The notes: generated by a model from the letters alone, not told the origin. DNA of 10,379 nucleotides from Leptolinea sp. UBA5366 (GCA_002407845.1 DHPK01000007.1:3823-14201); one strand, 5' to 3'; counted from the stretch's first letter, positions 1 to 6,843 are shown. Translations and numbers: made by a program.

Positions 1-650
1 GGGATTCGATTTTGACGGTTTTTCTCGGCGTAAATGAGAGTAGCGACTACTTCGAAGACCGGTGCGGTGCCCATATGTTTTACACGCCAAGCACCAAAGG
101 CCTGTCATCAATGATTGGTTGGGAAGACAGCGCCAATGACAGCAAGGGTGATTTGTTCCGCTGGACAGAGGATTACCTTGAACGGACAACCTATGAAATA
201 TCCTGTCCGGTGATACGAGATCAGGCCCTGGCTCCGGAAGGGAAAACCGGAATCATCATTAGCACGCTTTTGGATTACAGTCTGGTAAAACGTATTTCGG
301 AGGCGGGAGATTATGAGCACTACAAAGAATTCTGCACGCAGAAAATAATCAATGTACTGGAGCAATCCCTGTTTCCCGGCATTCAAGAACTTGTTCTATT
401 TTCAATTTGCGCCACGCCCTTAACTATAGAAAAGGAAACCTTTAACTCCGAAGGAGCGATAACAGGCTGGTCATTTACAAATAAAATTATGCCTTCGGAG
501 AATCGATTTAAAAAAATTACCAATGCTGTCCAAACGCCAATACCTGATGTTTACCAATGCGGTCAATGGACCTTCAGCCCCTCTGGACTTCCGGTCTCAA
601 TCGTCACAGGAAAGCTAGCAGCAGATCAAGTGAAAAAGAACCTAAAATAA
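1..650 (+). CDS. CrtI/carotenoid-isomerase-like FAD oxidoreductase, C-terminal part (5' end outside window)
   Basis: The reading frame is open to the left edge (codons run from base 3), so the TTG at 12 is not a real start and the N-terminal FAD-binding half with its GxGxxG motif lies outside the window. About 215 residues remain. Seen in them: an ISCPVIRDQALAPEGKTG segment near residue 65 (counted from codon 12), TPLTIEKETF followed by GAITGWSF near residues 137-155, and a C-terminal GQWTFSPSGLPVSIVTGK. These are typical of phytoene desaturase/CrtISO/RetSat-like flavoproteins, where the last segment closes over the FAD. The substrate cannot be inferred; this branch covers desaturases, isomerases and uncharacterised oxidoreductases. 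It ends 31 nt before the TspO-like gene on the same strand, so the two are probably co-transcribed. Family assignment is fairly sure; reaction is unknown. Confidence 0.82.
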   Translation, partial: DSILTVFLGVNESSDYFEDRCGAHMFYTPSTKGLSSMIGWEDSANDSKGDLFRWTEDYLERTTYEISCPVIRDQALAPEGKTGIIISTLLDYSLVKRISEAGDYEHYKEFCTQKIINVLEQSLFPGIQELVLFSICATPLTIEKETFNSEGAITGWSFTNKIMPSENRFKKITNAVQTPIPDVYQCGQWTFSPSGLPVSIVTGKLAADQVKKNLK

Positions 651-669
651 CAAACCAGAAAAAAATATT

Positions 670-676
670 AGGAGGA
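670..676 (+). promoter_or_regulatory. Strong ribosome binding site of the TspO-like gene
   Basis: AGGAGGA lies 5 nt before the ATG at 682, a near-perfect Shine-Dalgarno match. It fixes this start. The genes right of the tRNA lack such strong sites, which is one of the contrasts between the two halves of the window. Confidence 0.85.
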
Positions 677-681
677 ACATT

Positions 682-1473
682 ATGAACAGAGTAAAACAAG
701 CCTGGGTAAATTTAATTTTTTTAGCAGCAACTCTCGTAATTAACACGTTAGGGGCAATAGGTCTGATCAATGGCCTGACACAGAAAGAAATTTCAGACAT
801 GTATGTTACATTGATTACACCCAGCCCTGCTACCTTCAGCATTTGGAGCGTCATATACTCACTACTGCTGATATCTATGATTGCAATGATCATAAAAAAG
901 GACGATCCCTACTACCAAAGGGCTGTCGACCAAATTTCTAATCTTTTCAGAATTTCGTGTGTCTTAAATATTGCATGGATTGTGACATTTTCATTTGTCT
1001 TGGTGGAAATTTCAGTGCTTTTCATACTTGGATTTGTGATCACCTTGGCTTTAATATGTATGAAGCTTCTTGAAATTCGCGAAGGTAAACGTTGGTTATT
1101 GCCTGCGAGCTTCGCTCTTTATGGAGGCTGGCTTTTTATTGCAACAGTTGTCAACTCAGCAGCAGCGCTAATCAAGCTTAATTGGACAGGTTTCGGACTG
1201 GCGCAGGAAACGTGGGGAATCATTATGCTGGTTGTTGCTATCCTTCTATTAATCGGCGTAGTATCGAAAATTCGCAATGCAATTTTTCCACTCCCGATTG
1301 CTTGGGCTTACTTTGGAATTAATCAGTTTCTAAAGTCACCGGCAGGTTTTAAGGGGGAATTTGCGACATTGGAAATCGTTGCTCTTATTGGCATGGCCGT
1401 CCTCGTTATGATCTCTGCTATTCTGTTTGTCCGAAATCATTTTGCCGTACTTCCAGAGGGGAAAAAGGTTTAG
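682..1473 (+). CDS. TspO/MBR-related tryptophan-rich membrane protein
   Basis: A 263-residue, very hydrophobic protein. Likely membrane segments lie near residues 9-30, 51-71, 91-107, 111-130, 138-160, 178-194, 201-215 and 231-250. The segment PSPATFSIWSVIYSLL (47-62) resembles the conserved P-x-x-x-F-x-I-W-x-x-x-Y signature of the TspO/MBR family. Other Trp-bearing segments (ALYGGWLFIATVVNSAAAL near 145-163; LPIAWAYFGINQ near 204-215) also fit. Classical TspO is about 160 residues with five helices; this is the longer variant with extra helices. TspO proteins bind tetrapyrroles and other hydrophobic ligands in the membrane, but a role for this long form is not established. The neighbours (carotenoid-type oxidoreductase, HemG-like flavodoxin) suggest a redox or tetrapyrrole/isoprenoid context; that is inference. 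Confidence 0.8.
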   Translation: MNRVKQAWVNLIFLAATLVINTLGAIGLINGLTQKEISDMYVTLITPSPATFSIWSVIYSLLLISMIAMIIKKDDPYYQRAVDQISNLFRISCVLNIAWIVTFSFVLVEISVLFILGFVITLALICMKLLEIREGKRWLLPASFALYGGWLFIATVVNSAAALIKLNWTGFGLAQETWGIIMLVVAILLLIGVVSKIRNAIFPLPIAWAYFGINQFLKSPAGFKGEFATLEIVALIGMAVLVMISAILFVRNHFAVLPEGKKV

Positions 1474-1485
1474 GGAAAGCAAAAC

Positions 1486-1493
1486 AAGGAGGA
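1486..1493 (+). promoter_or_regulatory. Strong ribosome binding site of the flavodoxin gene
   Basis: AAGGAGGA lies 10 nt before the ATG at 1504, in the 30-nt gap behind the TspO-like gene. It supports the chosen start and separate translation initiation within the operon. Confidence 0.8.
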
Positions 1494-1503
1494 AATAAAA
1501 GTA

Positions 1504-1989
1504 ATGATTATAGTTTATGAGTCAAAAACAGGCTTCACCAAGAAATATGCCGAGATGCTTTCTGCTAAAACGGGATTGAAGCTTTATCGGGTTAAAGAAC
1601 TTTCAAAAATTAATATTAATGAAGAAATAATTTTTCTTGGTTGGATGAAAATCGGAAAGGTGCAAGGACTCAAGAAAGTACGGAAATATAATCTCAAAGC
1701 TGTTTGCGGATCCGGTACAGGAAGAACGGCAGAGCCTGATGCTGAAACCATAATAACAAGGAACAAGCTTGGAAATGTTCCATTCTTCTATCTTCGAGGC
1801 GGCTGCTTCCCTCTAAAGGATCTTAAGGGAATAGATCGGATGATGATGTCTATGTTTGTTAAGACACTAAAAAAACGAAGCGACAAAGATGAAAAACTGA
1901 TTGAGGCAATTGATACCATTGAAAATGGCTTTGATGGGGTGAAAGAAGAGAATCTTATTCCAATAATCGAATGGTTGAATTCAAGATAA
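1504..1989 (+). CDS. Small flavodoxin-domain protein (HemG-like, Flavodoxin_5 type)
   Basis: A complete 161-residue protein. It opens with a beta strand (MIIVYES) followed by the FMN phosphate-binding loop, YESKTGFTKKYA at 5-16, as in flavodoxins (consensus Y-x-S/T-x-T-G-x-T). FFYLRGGCFPLKDLKGIDRM (94-113) resembles the YLRGG-containing motif of Flavodoxin_5 proteins, which include HemG-type protoporphyrinogen oxidase and many unassigned flavodoxins. The insertion that marks true long-chain flavodoxins is not seen. The protein is probably cytosolic and FMN-binding, acting as an electron carrier or quinone-linked oxidoreductase. As last gene of the operon it could feed electrons to the FAD oxidoreductase of the first gene, but this is not shown by the sequence. 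True HemG activity should not be assumed. Confidence 0.8.
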   Translation: MIIVYESKTGFTKKYAEMLSAKTGLKLYRVKELSKININEEIIFLGWMKIGKVQGLKKVRKYNLKAVCGSGTGRTAEPDAETIITRNKLGNVPFFYLRGGCFPLKDLKGIDRMMMSMFVKTLKKRSDKDEKLIEAIDTIENGFDGVKEENLIPIIEWLNSR

Positions 1990-2002
1990 TACAACGTGAT
2001 GT

Positions 2003-2071
2003 GATATATCCCAAAGTAGTAAATGCTTTGGATATATTCCCTCGAACAGAGAAACCGTTGATATATTCCCT
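2003..2071. repeat. Three short direct repeats GATATAT(T)CCC
   Basis: GATATATCCC at 2003-2012, then GATATATTCCCT at 2031-2042 and again at 2060-2071. The copies start 28 and 29 nt apart; the sequence between them is not conserved. The first two also form the arms of the stem-loop at 2004-2037. Confidence 0.5.
2004..2037 (+). terminator. Stem-loop behind the operon, possible transcript 3' end
   Basis: ATATATCC, a bulged C and AAAG (2004-2016) pair with CTTTGGATATAT (2026-2037) around a 9-nt loop, giving 12 bp with one bulge, 15 nt behind the flavodoxin stop. There is no T-run after it, so it is not a canonical intrinsic terminator. It may protect or delimit the operon mRNA, or be a protein binding site. 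Confidence 0.35.
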
Positions 2072-2138
2072 TATACCCTGAAAGAGCAAAAAAGGTCGTT
2101 GACCTGTTCCCACAAACGTAAGATTTGAGATTTGCTGA

Positions 2139-2261
2139 ATGACATCGGTTGTCCAAACTCCGGCCATCACGACAACCCGTATTAAGAGAAAAGAAGTGCG
2201 CAAACGGCTGGAAAGTCTGAGCAAAAAATTTGTAATACCACCCGCTGACGGGACGGATTAA
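2139..2261 (+). CDS. Small unrecognised ORF (40 residues), doubtful
   Basis: ATG at 2139 to TAA at 2261 encodes 40 residues with a basic middle (TTTRIKRKEVRKRLESLSKK) and the end FVIPPADGTD. No ribosome binding site is visible and a stop codon lies directly before the ATG in frame. The amphipathic Arg/Lys-rich stretch could be a short helix, or the piece could be the remnant of a longer gene in this AT-rich spacer. I do not recognise it; it may not be translated. Confidence 0.2.
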   Translation: MTSVVQTPAITTTRIKRKEVRKRLESLSKKFVIPPADGTD

Positions 2262-2385
2262 ATCTGCGTGCAATAACAGCCTTCTAATGCGCTGCCAACC
2301 CCTAAGGCGCTTGCTGTTCTATAATTCAAGAAGACAAGTTCAAAACAGCATAATGATTCGGCACGAATAGCTCAGCCTTAAACAA

Positions 2386-2411
2386 ATAATTGAACTTTTC
2401 AGTTCAATTAT
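2386..2411. repeat. Perfect 11-bp inverted repeat near the tRNA 3' end
   Basis: ATAATTGAACT (2386-2396), a 4-nt spacer TTTC, and AGTTCAATTAT (2401-2411). On the minus strand the loop reads GAAA, a stable tetraloop sequence. It lies 50 nt from the tRNA 3' end, in the direction the tRNA is transcribed, so it may take part in ending the tRNA transcript, or it may be a recombinase or regulator site. No strong T-run follows it. Confidence 0.5.
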
Positions 2412-2461
2412 GCATAGTTGAATCATTCAATTCAAGTGCCCGGTATTTTATAAAAAAGAGG

Positions 2462-2532
2462 CTGGGGACAAAGGATTCGAACCTCTACATACAGATTCAG
2501 AGTCTGCTGTCCTGCCATTAGACGAGTCCCCA
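2462..2532 (-). tRNA. tRNA-Gln, anticodon CUG
   Basis: On the minus strand a complete 71-nt cloverleaf can be folded. The acceptor stem TGGGGAC/GTCCCCA is perfect over 7 bp, with discriminator G. The D-stem is GTCT/GGAC (one T-G pair). The anticodon arm is GCAGA-CTCTGAA-TCTGT, which places CTG at positions 34-36, reading CAG. The variable loop has 4 nt. The T-arm is AGAGG-TTCGAAT-CCTTT. CCA is not encoded: the discriminator is followed by CCT, so CCA must be added after processing. A run of six T (plus-strand A at 2452-2457) just downstream may help stop transcription. The G discriminator and the weak U-rich first pair are usual for glutamine tRNAs. Confidence 0.93.
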
Positions 2533-2547
2533 GAGATCAACGCATTT

Positions 2548-2576
2548 ATTTTACCACCTTGTCAAAAATACGTAAA
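2548..2576 (-). promoter_or_regulatory. Candidate promoter of the tRNA-Gln gene
   Basis: On the minus strand TTTACG (2576-2571) and TAAAAT (2553-2548) are separated by exactly 17 nt. The -10 box matches TATAAT at 5 of 6 positions and the -35 box matches TTGACA at 4 of 6. The -10 box ends 15 nt before the mature tRNA 5' end, leaving a short leader for RNase P. Confidence 0.5.
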
Positions 2577-2603
2577 GAATAAAATGGTTCAGAAATGATC
2601 GGC

Positions 2604-2630
2604 TTGAAAACTTGCGGTCAGCGGTACAAT
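2604..2630 (+). promoter_or_regulatory. Candidate promoter of fbp
   Basis: TTGAAA (2604-2609) and TACAAT (2625-2630) are separated by 15 nt, shorter than the ideal 17. A transcript would start near 2637, about 58 nt before the GTG start. A perfect TTGACA at 2633-2638 also exists, but no acceptable -10 box lies 16-18 nt behind it. The region is divergent from the tRNA promoter. Confidence 0.3.
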
Positions 2631-2694
2631 TATTGACAGATGGGACAGATTATTTTGCTTATGGCGCAGACGATGTCTGCGAAGGGGGAATCCG

Positions 2695-4683
2695 GTGAAA
2701 GCCAGTCTTGAAACACGTTCGTTTGATTTGAAATATCTGCAGCTGCTGGCAGAAAAGTATCCGACCATGCAGGAAGCATCGACAGAAATAATCAACTATC
2801 AGGCACTTTTGCAGCTCCCAAAAGGGACGGAACATTTCATGAGCGACCTGCACGGTGAGTATGAGGCGTTCATCCATATTATGAATAACGCTTCAGGCGA
2901 AATCCGTCAAAAAGTCGACAAACTTTATTCAAAGATGCTGACCTCGGCGGAACGCGCGCAGCTTTCGACCCTGATCTACTATCCGGAAGAAAAACTCAAG
3001 GAAGTCAAGAACATTCCAAATCTGAATCTGACCGAATGGTACATGATCACCATCCATCAGCTGATTGAAGTCTGCCACCTCGTTTCAATCAAGTATTCAC
3101 GCAACAAAGTCAGAAAAGCGATCCCGGCGGAATATTCCTTCATCATCAACGAGCTGATCAACGCTGAAAACACTTCGCGCGAAGAGTATTATGAGAGCAT
3201 CATTGCTACCATCGTGGAAATCAACAAGGCGGAAGATTTCATCATCGCGTTCGCTACCGTCATTAAGCGCCTGATCGTTGACCAGCTGCATATTGTCGGT
3301 GATCTGTTTGACCGCGGGCCGCGGCCGGATATCATCATCGACCTCCTGCGGGCACACCACGCCGTCGACATCCAATGGGGCAACCACGACGTGCTCTGGA
3401 TGGGCGCTGCCGCTGGATCGGCTGCCTGCATCGCGACCGTGCTGAACAATGCTATTAAATATGGAAACCTTGACAGTCTCGAAACGGCTTACGGGATCAA
3501 TTTACGTCCGCTGGCAATTTTTGCTCAGGAAGAATATATCGGGTCGAGCCGTTATCAGTTGAAATCGATTGACGCGGAAACCCAGTCAAAAGACATCTCG
3601 CTGCTGACGAAAATGTATGAGGCGATTACGGTTATCATGTTCAAGCTCGAAGGGCAGATCATCCGCCGTCATCCCGAATACAACATGGATGACTGTCTGA
3701 TGCTGGACAAAGTCGACTATGAAAATAGCACGATCCAGATCGGCTTGAACAGCTGGCCGATCGACACCAGCAGTCTTTTCCCGATTGACCAGGTTGATCC
3801 ATATCAGCTGACGCCGGATGAAGAGCTGCTGATCAATCAGCTGGTCGCTTCTTTTAAGAGCAGTTACCGGCTGCAGCACCATATCCGTTTTCTGTATTCT
3901 GCTGGATCGATCTATTCGCTCGTCAACAGCAACTTGCTCTTCCATGGCTGTATCCCGATGAACCAGGACGGTACTTTCATGGAATTCAAGGTGGATGGCA
4001 TCAGCTACCAAGGCAAATCCTACCTTGACTTTTCAGACAAGATGGCGCGCGAAGGGTATTACGCGGAAGACGGCACCAAAGAGAAACAAGATGGCGAAGA
4101 TTACATGTGGTTCCTCTGGCGAGGACGCTACTCGCCAATTTTCGGCCGCGAACGCATCACAACGTTTGAGCGGCTGTACATTGATGATGAAAACGCCTGG
4201 CACGAGGAGGACAACGCTTATTACCGCCTGATTGAGGACCCGATGATCATGCTGAAAATTTTCCAGGAATTTGGACTGGACTACAATTCAGGGCATATCA
4301 TCAACGGGCATGTGCCAGTAAAAACCAAAAAAGGCGAATCCCCGATCAAGGCAAACGGCCGTGTGATCGTGATCGACGGCGGATTTTGCAAAGCCTATCA
4401 GAAGAAATCCGGCATCGCAGGGTATACGCTGATTTACGACTCCTACGGGATGCGGATCTCTTCCCACGAACCGTTTTTAGGGACGATCAATGCAATTCAG
4501 AACAACACGGACATTTTGTCTCAGGAGCAAGTTTTCGAAACGCCCGAGGATCGCCTGACTGTTGCCGACACTGACAATGGGAAAGTCTTGAGCCAAAAAA
4601 TCAGCGACTTGAAAGCACTGCTCGAAGCTTATCGCCATGGGTTGATCAAGGAACGCCGGAACAATACAAACAGTACTTCCTGA
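2695..4683 (+). CDS. fbp: Fructose-1,6-bisphosphatase class III
   Basis: Complete, 662 residues, close to the roughly 640-670 residues of the Firmicutes-type class III enzymes. It hydrolyses fructose 1,6-bisphosphate to fructose 6-phosphate and phosphate, the committed step of gluconeogenesis, in the cytosol. Class III enzymes belong to the calcineurin-like metallophosphatase fold, and its motifs are seen: LPKGTEHFMSDLHGEYEAF (41-59, with the D-x-H metal site at 51-53), VGDLFDRGPRP (201-211), WGNHDVLWMGA (228-238), LLFHGCIP, INGHVPVKTKKGESPIKANG and VIDGGFCKAY near the C terminus. The start is GTG with AAGGGGG about 6 nt upstream; an ATG at 2661 is out of frame. The next in-frame Met is residue 25, inside conserved sequence. 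It stands alone between the tRNA and a strong terminator. Class III proteins are often inhibited by AMP and activated by PEP; not readable here. Confidence 0.97.
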   Translation: MKASLETRSFDLKYLQLLAEKYPTMQEASTEIINYQALLQLPKGTEHFMSDLHGEYEAFIHIMNNASGEIRQKVDKLYSKMLTSAERAQLSTLIYYPEEKLKEVKNIPNLNLTEWYMITIHQLIEVCHLVSIKYSRNKVRKAIPAEYSFIINELINAENTSREEYYESIIATIVEINKAEDFIIAFATVIKRLIVDQLHIVGDLFDRGPRPDIIIDLLRAHHAVDIQWGNHDVLWMGAAAGSAACIATVLNNAIKYGNLDSLETAYGINLRPLAIFAQEEYIGSSRYQLKSIDAETQSKDISLLTKMYEAITVIMFKLEGQIIRRHPEYNMDDCLMLDKVDYENSTIQIGLNSWPIDTSSLFPIDQVDPYQLTPDEELLINQLVASFKSSYRLQHHIRFLYSAGSIYSLVNSNLLFHGCIPMNQDGTFMEFKVDGISYQGKSYLDFSDKMAREGYYAEDGTKEKQDGEDYMWFLWRGRYSPIFGRERITTFERLYIDDENAWHEEDNAYYRLIEDPMIMLKIFQEFGLDYNSGHIINGHVPVKTKKGESPIKANGRVIVIDGGFCKAYQKKSGIAGYTLIYDSYGMRISSHEPFLGTINAIQNNTDILSQEQVFETPEDRLTVADTDNGKVLSQKISDLKALLEAYRHGLIKERRNNTNSTS

Positions 4684-4717
4684 CAGCTTAGAGAATCCAA
4701 TTCCTTTACACTTCATA

Positions 4718-4760
4718 AAAAACGGGATCAAACGTCTTTTGATCCCGTTTTTAGGTTTTT
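4718..4760 (+). terminator. Intrinsic terminator of fbp
   Basis: A 15-bp perfect stem, AAAAACGGGATCAAA (4718-4732) with TTTGATCCCGTTTTT (4738-4752), closes a 5-nt loop. It is followed by a TTTTTT run at 4755-4760. The A-rich left arm makes it usable on either strand. It lies 35 nt behind the fbp stop. Confidence 0.93.
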
Positions 4761-5114
4761 TACAGCGTCAAAAGCTGATGCGCTGAATTGGGGTCAAGCT
4801 ACTTCTCTCAATTTTGTGAATGAAACGCATCATTTTTTACTGCAGAACAGCAGGGCTCTCTTTGATTTTATAAGGTTGCAACTTTTCATCCTCTGATAGA
4901 GAAAGTTTTTCGGATTTCGTTTCAACAATCCCATCAAAATCACTTTGCTGTTATAAATGAACAGCTCTCTTCCAGGTTTCAGAATTGATTGAACAGCTTG
5001 TCAGTTGCATGCTCTTTTGGCTGGATCTCGACCAAACCCTTATCTGCCTCCAGCTGAAACCCCCTCTGCTATTGGCATATTTCTTGCACAAACAATGTCA
5101 AAGCGACCAACATC
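4761..5114. other. Spacer upstream of the C1 peptidase gene
   Basis: About 350 nt without a believable gene; the short ORF at 4985-5191 overlaps the peptidase start and has no coding signs. Directly behind the terminator, CAGCGTCA and TGA-TG-CGCTG (4763-4785) form a small bulged hairpin. GCTGTT-ATAAATG-AACAGC (4947-4965) is a 6-7-6 inverted repeat that could be an operator. A sigma-54-like promoter sequence lies at 5073-5088. No good sigma-70 pair with 16-18 nt spacing was found. Confidence 0.5.
5073..5088 (+). promoter_or_regulatory. Sigma-54-like -24/-12 element before the peptidase gene
   Basis: TGGCATATTTCTTGCA matches the -24/-12 consensus TGGCACGNNNNTTGCW at all constrained positions except the CG (TA here), with the GG and GC doublets at the right spacing. 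A start point about 12 nt behind the GC would be near 5099, giving a leader of about 16 nt before the ATG at 5115. RpoN is, as far as I know, uncommon in Chloroflexota, so this may be chance. Confidence 0.3.
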
Positions 5115-6821
5115 ATGGGATCAAACAGACTCTCTCACCTGATTTTATTTTTACTCTGCATTTTCATGCCGGTTCAGGCTGTGCAAGCTGAGATCCTTTA
5201 CAATCCGGAATCCGGACAGTTTGAGCGTCAAGCCGACACATTTTCCCCTGATCAGCCATCAGACTGGGAAATCCATGCCCAGTACAACGAACCAAACACT
5301 GTCCCGAATGACCGGCCGCCGTCCTCAGTCGAGGAAAGCGGGCAAAAATCAAGCCTCCCCGAAAAATATGATGCGCGAGACGCCGGAATTATTACACCGG
5401 TCAAACAGCAGCTGCCTTATGACACCTGCTGGGCACAGTCTGCCATGAATATGGCTGAAGCCAATCTGATCCGTAAAGGCATTGCCGATCCATCTTTGGA
5501 CCTTTCCGAATTGCAGGTGCAATATTTCACCTGGCACAATCCGGCTGACCCGCTTGGTCTGATCGCGGATGATCGGAACATCTGGACCGCCTATCAACTC
5601 TCGGAAGATGCCTGGCGCTATTGGATCAACTCTTGGGGCTCGGCCTATCGCGGCATTTTTATCCTGAGCAGCTGGCGCGGACCGGTACTTGAGCAGCAGG
5701 CGCCTTATCCAGCGGCAGATGCGGACATCCCCGGCTTAAAACTTAAGAACGAACTCGCATACCGCAAAAATTATGCGCACATGCAGAACGCCTTTTGGTT
5801 TCCGAAATCTGATCGTCAGACAGTCAAACGCATGATTTTGGAATATGGATCAGCAATTCTGACGTATTACAGCACGAGAAAACCAGAATTTTTCAATGAG
5901 GAAACTGCAGCATTTTATTGCCCGGAAAAGAAAGGCACTAATCACCTTGTCAGCATCATCGGCTGGGACGACAATTATTCCCGCGATAACTTCTCCCAAA
6001 ATCCTGGGCAAGACGGCGCCTGGCTAATCAAGAACAGTTTTGGCACAGAATGGGGAGACCAAGGATATTTTTGGCTGTCATATGCAGATCAAACGATCCA
6101 TGAGGATCTGTTTATCTATGATTTTGAACGAGCTGATAATTACGATTTCAACTACCAATATGACGGCGCGCTTGACTACGAATACATCACCGTCCCAGGC
6201 ACAACCGCGATCAAAGCAGCCAACATTTTTTATGCACAGCATGTTGAGCTTCTCAGTGCCGTTGGATATATGTCCCCATCCTACAACTATTCCTATACGA
6301 TCAAGATTTATTTGAACGGAGATCCGGGTAGACCTGAAAGCGGCATGCTGGCTGCCGAAGTCAGCGGTCATCAGCCATATGCCGGATATCGCACGGTTCG
6401 GCTGCCTGAACCGGTCCAGCTTACGAAAGGCGATCGGTTTTCAGTCGTGGTCAATATCTATAACACTGAAATGGACAAAGCGTATATCATGACGGACGTT
6501 TCTTATACGCCATCCACTAAAGATTTCAAAGGGAACTCTGTCACGTTTCTTCAATTTCTCAGTCATTCCTATGCGGATGATAGCTTTTATTTTACTGAGA
6601 AAGCTGGGTGGATTGACTGTTACAACGAAGACCCGAAGAAAAGCTTAGGCAATATCCGTATCAAGGCTTATACCAACCTGAATAAAACTTTCGATGCCAA
6701 AACACCTGCCAGCGGAAGTCAAGCCACGAAGACACTGCCGCTTGAACAACAACCGCAATTCACGTTGGATCCTTTCTCAATCGAGCTCCCTGAAACCGGT
6801 TTCCCGTCCACGCTGCCGTAA
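5115..6821 (+). CDS. Secreted papain-family (C1A) cysteine peptidase with lectin-like domain and terminal LPETGF
   Basis: A 568-residue exported protein. A signal peptide is visible (hydrophobic core about 8-20; likely cleavage after AVQA at 25). Residues 26-80 are a hydrophilic spacer. The papain domain follows: PVKQQLPYDTCWAQSA (95-110) carries oxyanion Gln99 and catalytic Cys105 at the papain spacing of six; Asn-His at 276-277 in TNHLVSIIGWDDNY gives the catalytic His; Asn307 lies in WLIKNSFGTEWGDQGYFW (303-320), the papain NSWG-W-G-GY motif. The catalytic set is therefore complete. Residues about 360-525 fit the lectin-like beta domain that follows C1 domains in many bacterial and archaeal surface peptidases (GYMSPSYNYSYTIKIYLNG, VQLTKGDRFSVVVNIY). 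The last residues contain LPETGF (558-563), but no hydrophobic helix or basic tail follows. The start ATG has no clear Shine-Dalgarno sequence; the signal peptide supports it. Substrate unknown, likely extracellular protein breakdown. Confidence 0.92.
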   Translation: MGSNRLSHLILFLLCIFMPVQAVQAEILYNPESGQFERQADTFSPDQPSDWEIHAQYNEPNTVPNDRPPSSVEESGQKSSLPEKYDARDAGIITPVKQQLPYDTCWAQSAMNMAEANLIRKGIADPSLDLSELQVQYFTWHNPADPLGLIADDRNIWTAYQLSEDAWRYWINSWGSAYRGIFILSSWRGPVLEQQAPYPAADADIPGLKLKNELAYRKNYAHMQNAFWFPKSDRQTVKRMILEYGSAILTYYSTRKPEFFNEETAAFYCPEKKGTNHLVSIIGWDDNYSRDNFSQNPGQDGAWLIKNSFGTEWGDQGYFWLSYADQTIHEDLFIYDFERADNYDFNYQYDGALDYEYITVPGTTAIKAANIFYAQHVELLSAVGYMSPSYNYSYTIKIYLNGDPGRPESGMLAAEVSGHQPYAGYRTVRLPEPVQLTKGDRFSVVVNIYNTEMDKAYIMTDVSYTPSTKDFKGNSVTFLQFLSHSYADDSFYFTEKAGWIDCYNEDPKKSLGNIRIKAYTNLNKTFDAKTPASGSQATKTLPLEQQPQFTLDPFSIELPETGFPSTLP

Positions 6822-6843
6822 TTCCGTTTTTACCAGCGCACTG

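Larger units (their letters stand above)
1990..2461. other. AT-rich spacer between the flavodoxin gene and the tRNA, no clear gene
   Basis: About 470 nt without a convincing gene. It holds a 12-bp stem-loop just behind the flavodoxin stop (2004-2037), three copies of a GATATAT(T)CCC motif at 28-29 nt spacing, two small unrecognised ORFs (1971-2081, 36 codons, overlapping the flavodoxin end; 2139-2261, 40 codons), a perfect 11-bp inverted repeat (2386-2411) and a second short palindrome (2418-2430). The mixture of short ORF fragments and palindromes beside a tRNA 3' end would fit a decayed integrated element, but no integrase or transposase motif can be read in any frame. Confidence 0.6.

Noticed and set aside
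1971..2081. 36-codon plus-strand ORF overlapping the flavodoxin end (MVEFKIIQRDVIYPK...)
   Set aside because: No ribosome binding site, and it includes the stem-loop and direct repeats; a length expected by chance in AT-rich DNA.
1955..2224. 89-codon minus-strand ORF in the AT-rich spacer
   Set aside because: No ribosome binding site and no recognisable family; it overlaps the competing small ORFs, so no frame is favoured.
1788..2273. 161-codon minus-strand ORF over the flavodoxin 3' end and spacer
   Set aside because: More than 200 nt lie antisense to the clear flavodoxin gene, and its sequence is biased and lacks recognisable motifs.
2661..2711. Possible 16-codon leader peptide overlapping the fbp start
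   Set aside because: It has no convincing ribosome binding site of its own and no regulatory codon run or attenuator hairpin.
4985..5191. 68-codon plus-strand ORF before the peptidase
   Set aside because: It overlaps the peptidase signal peptide region in another frame and has no start signals; most likely a chance ORF.
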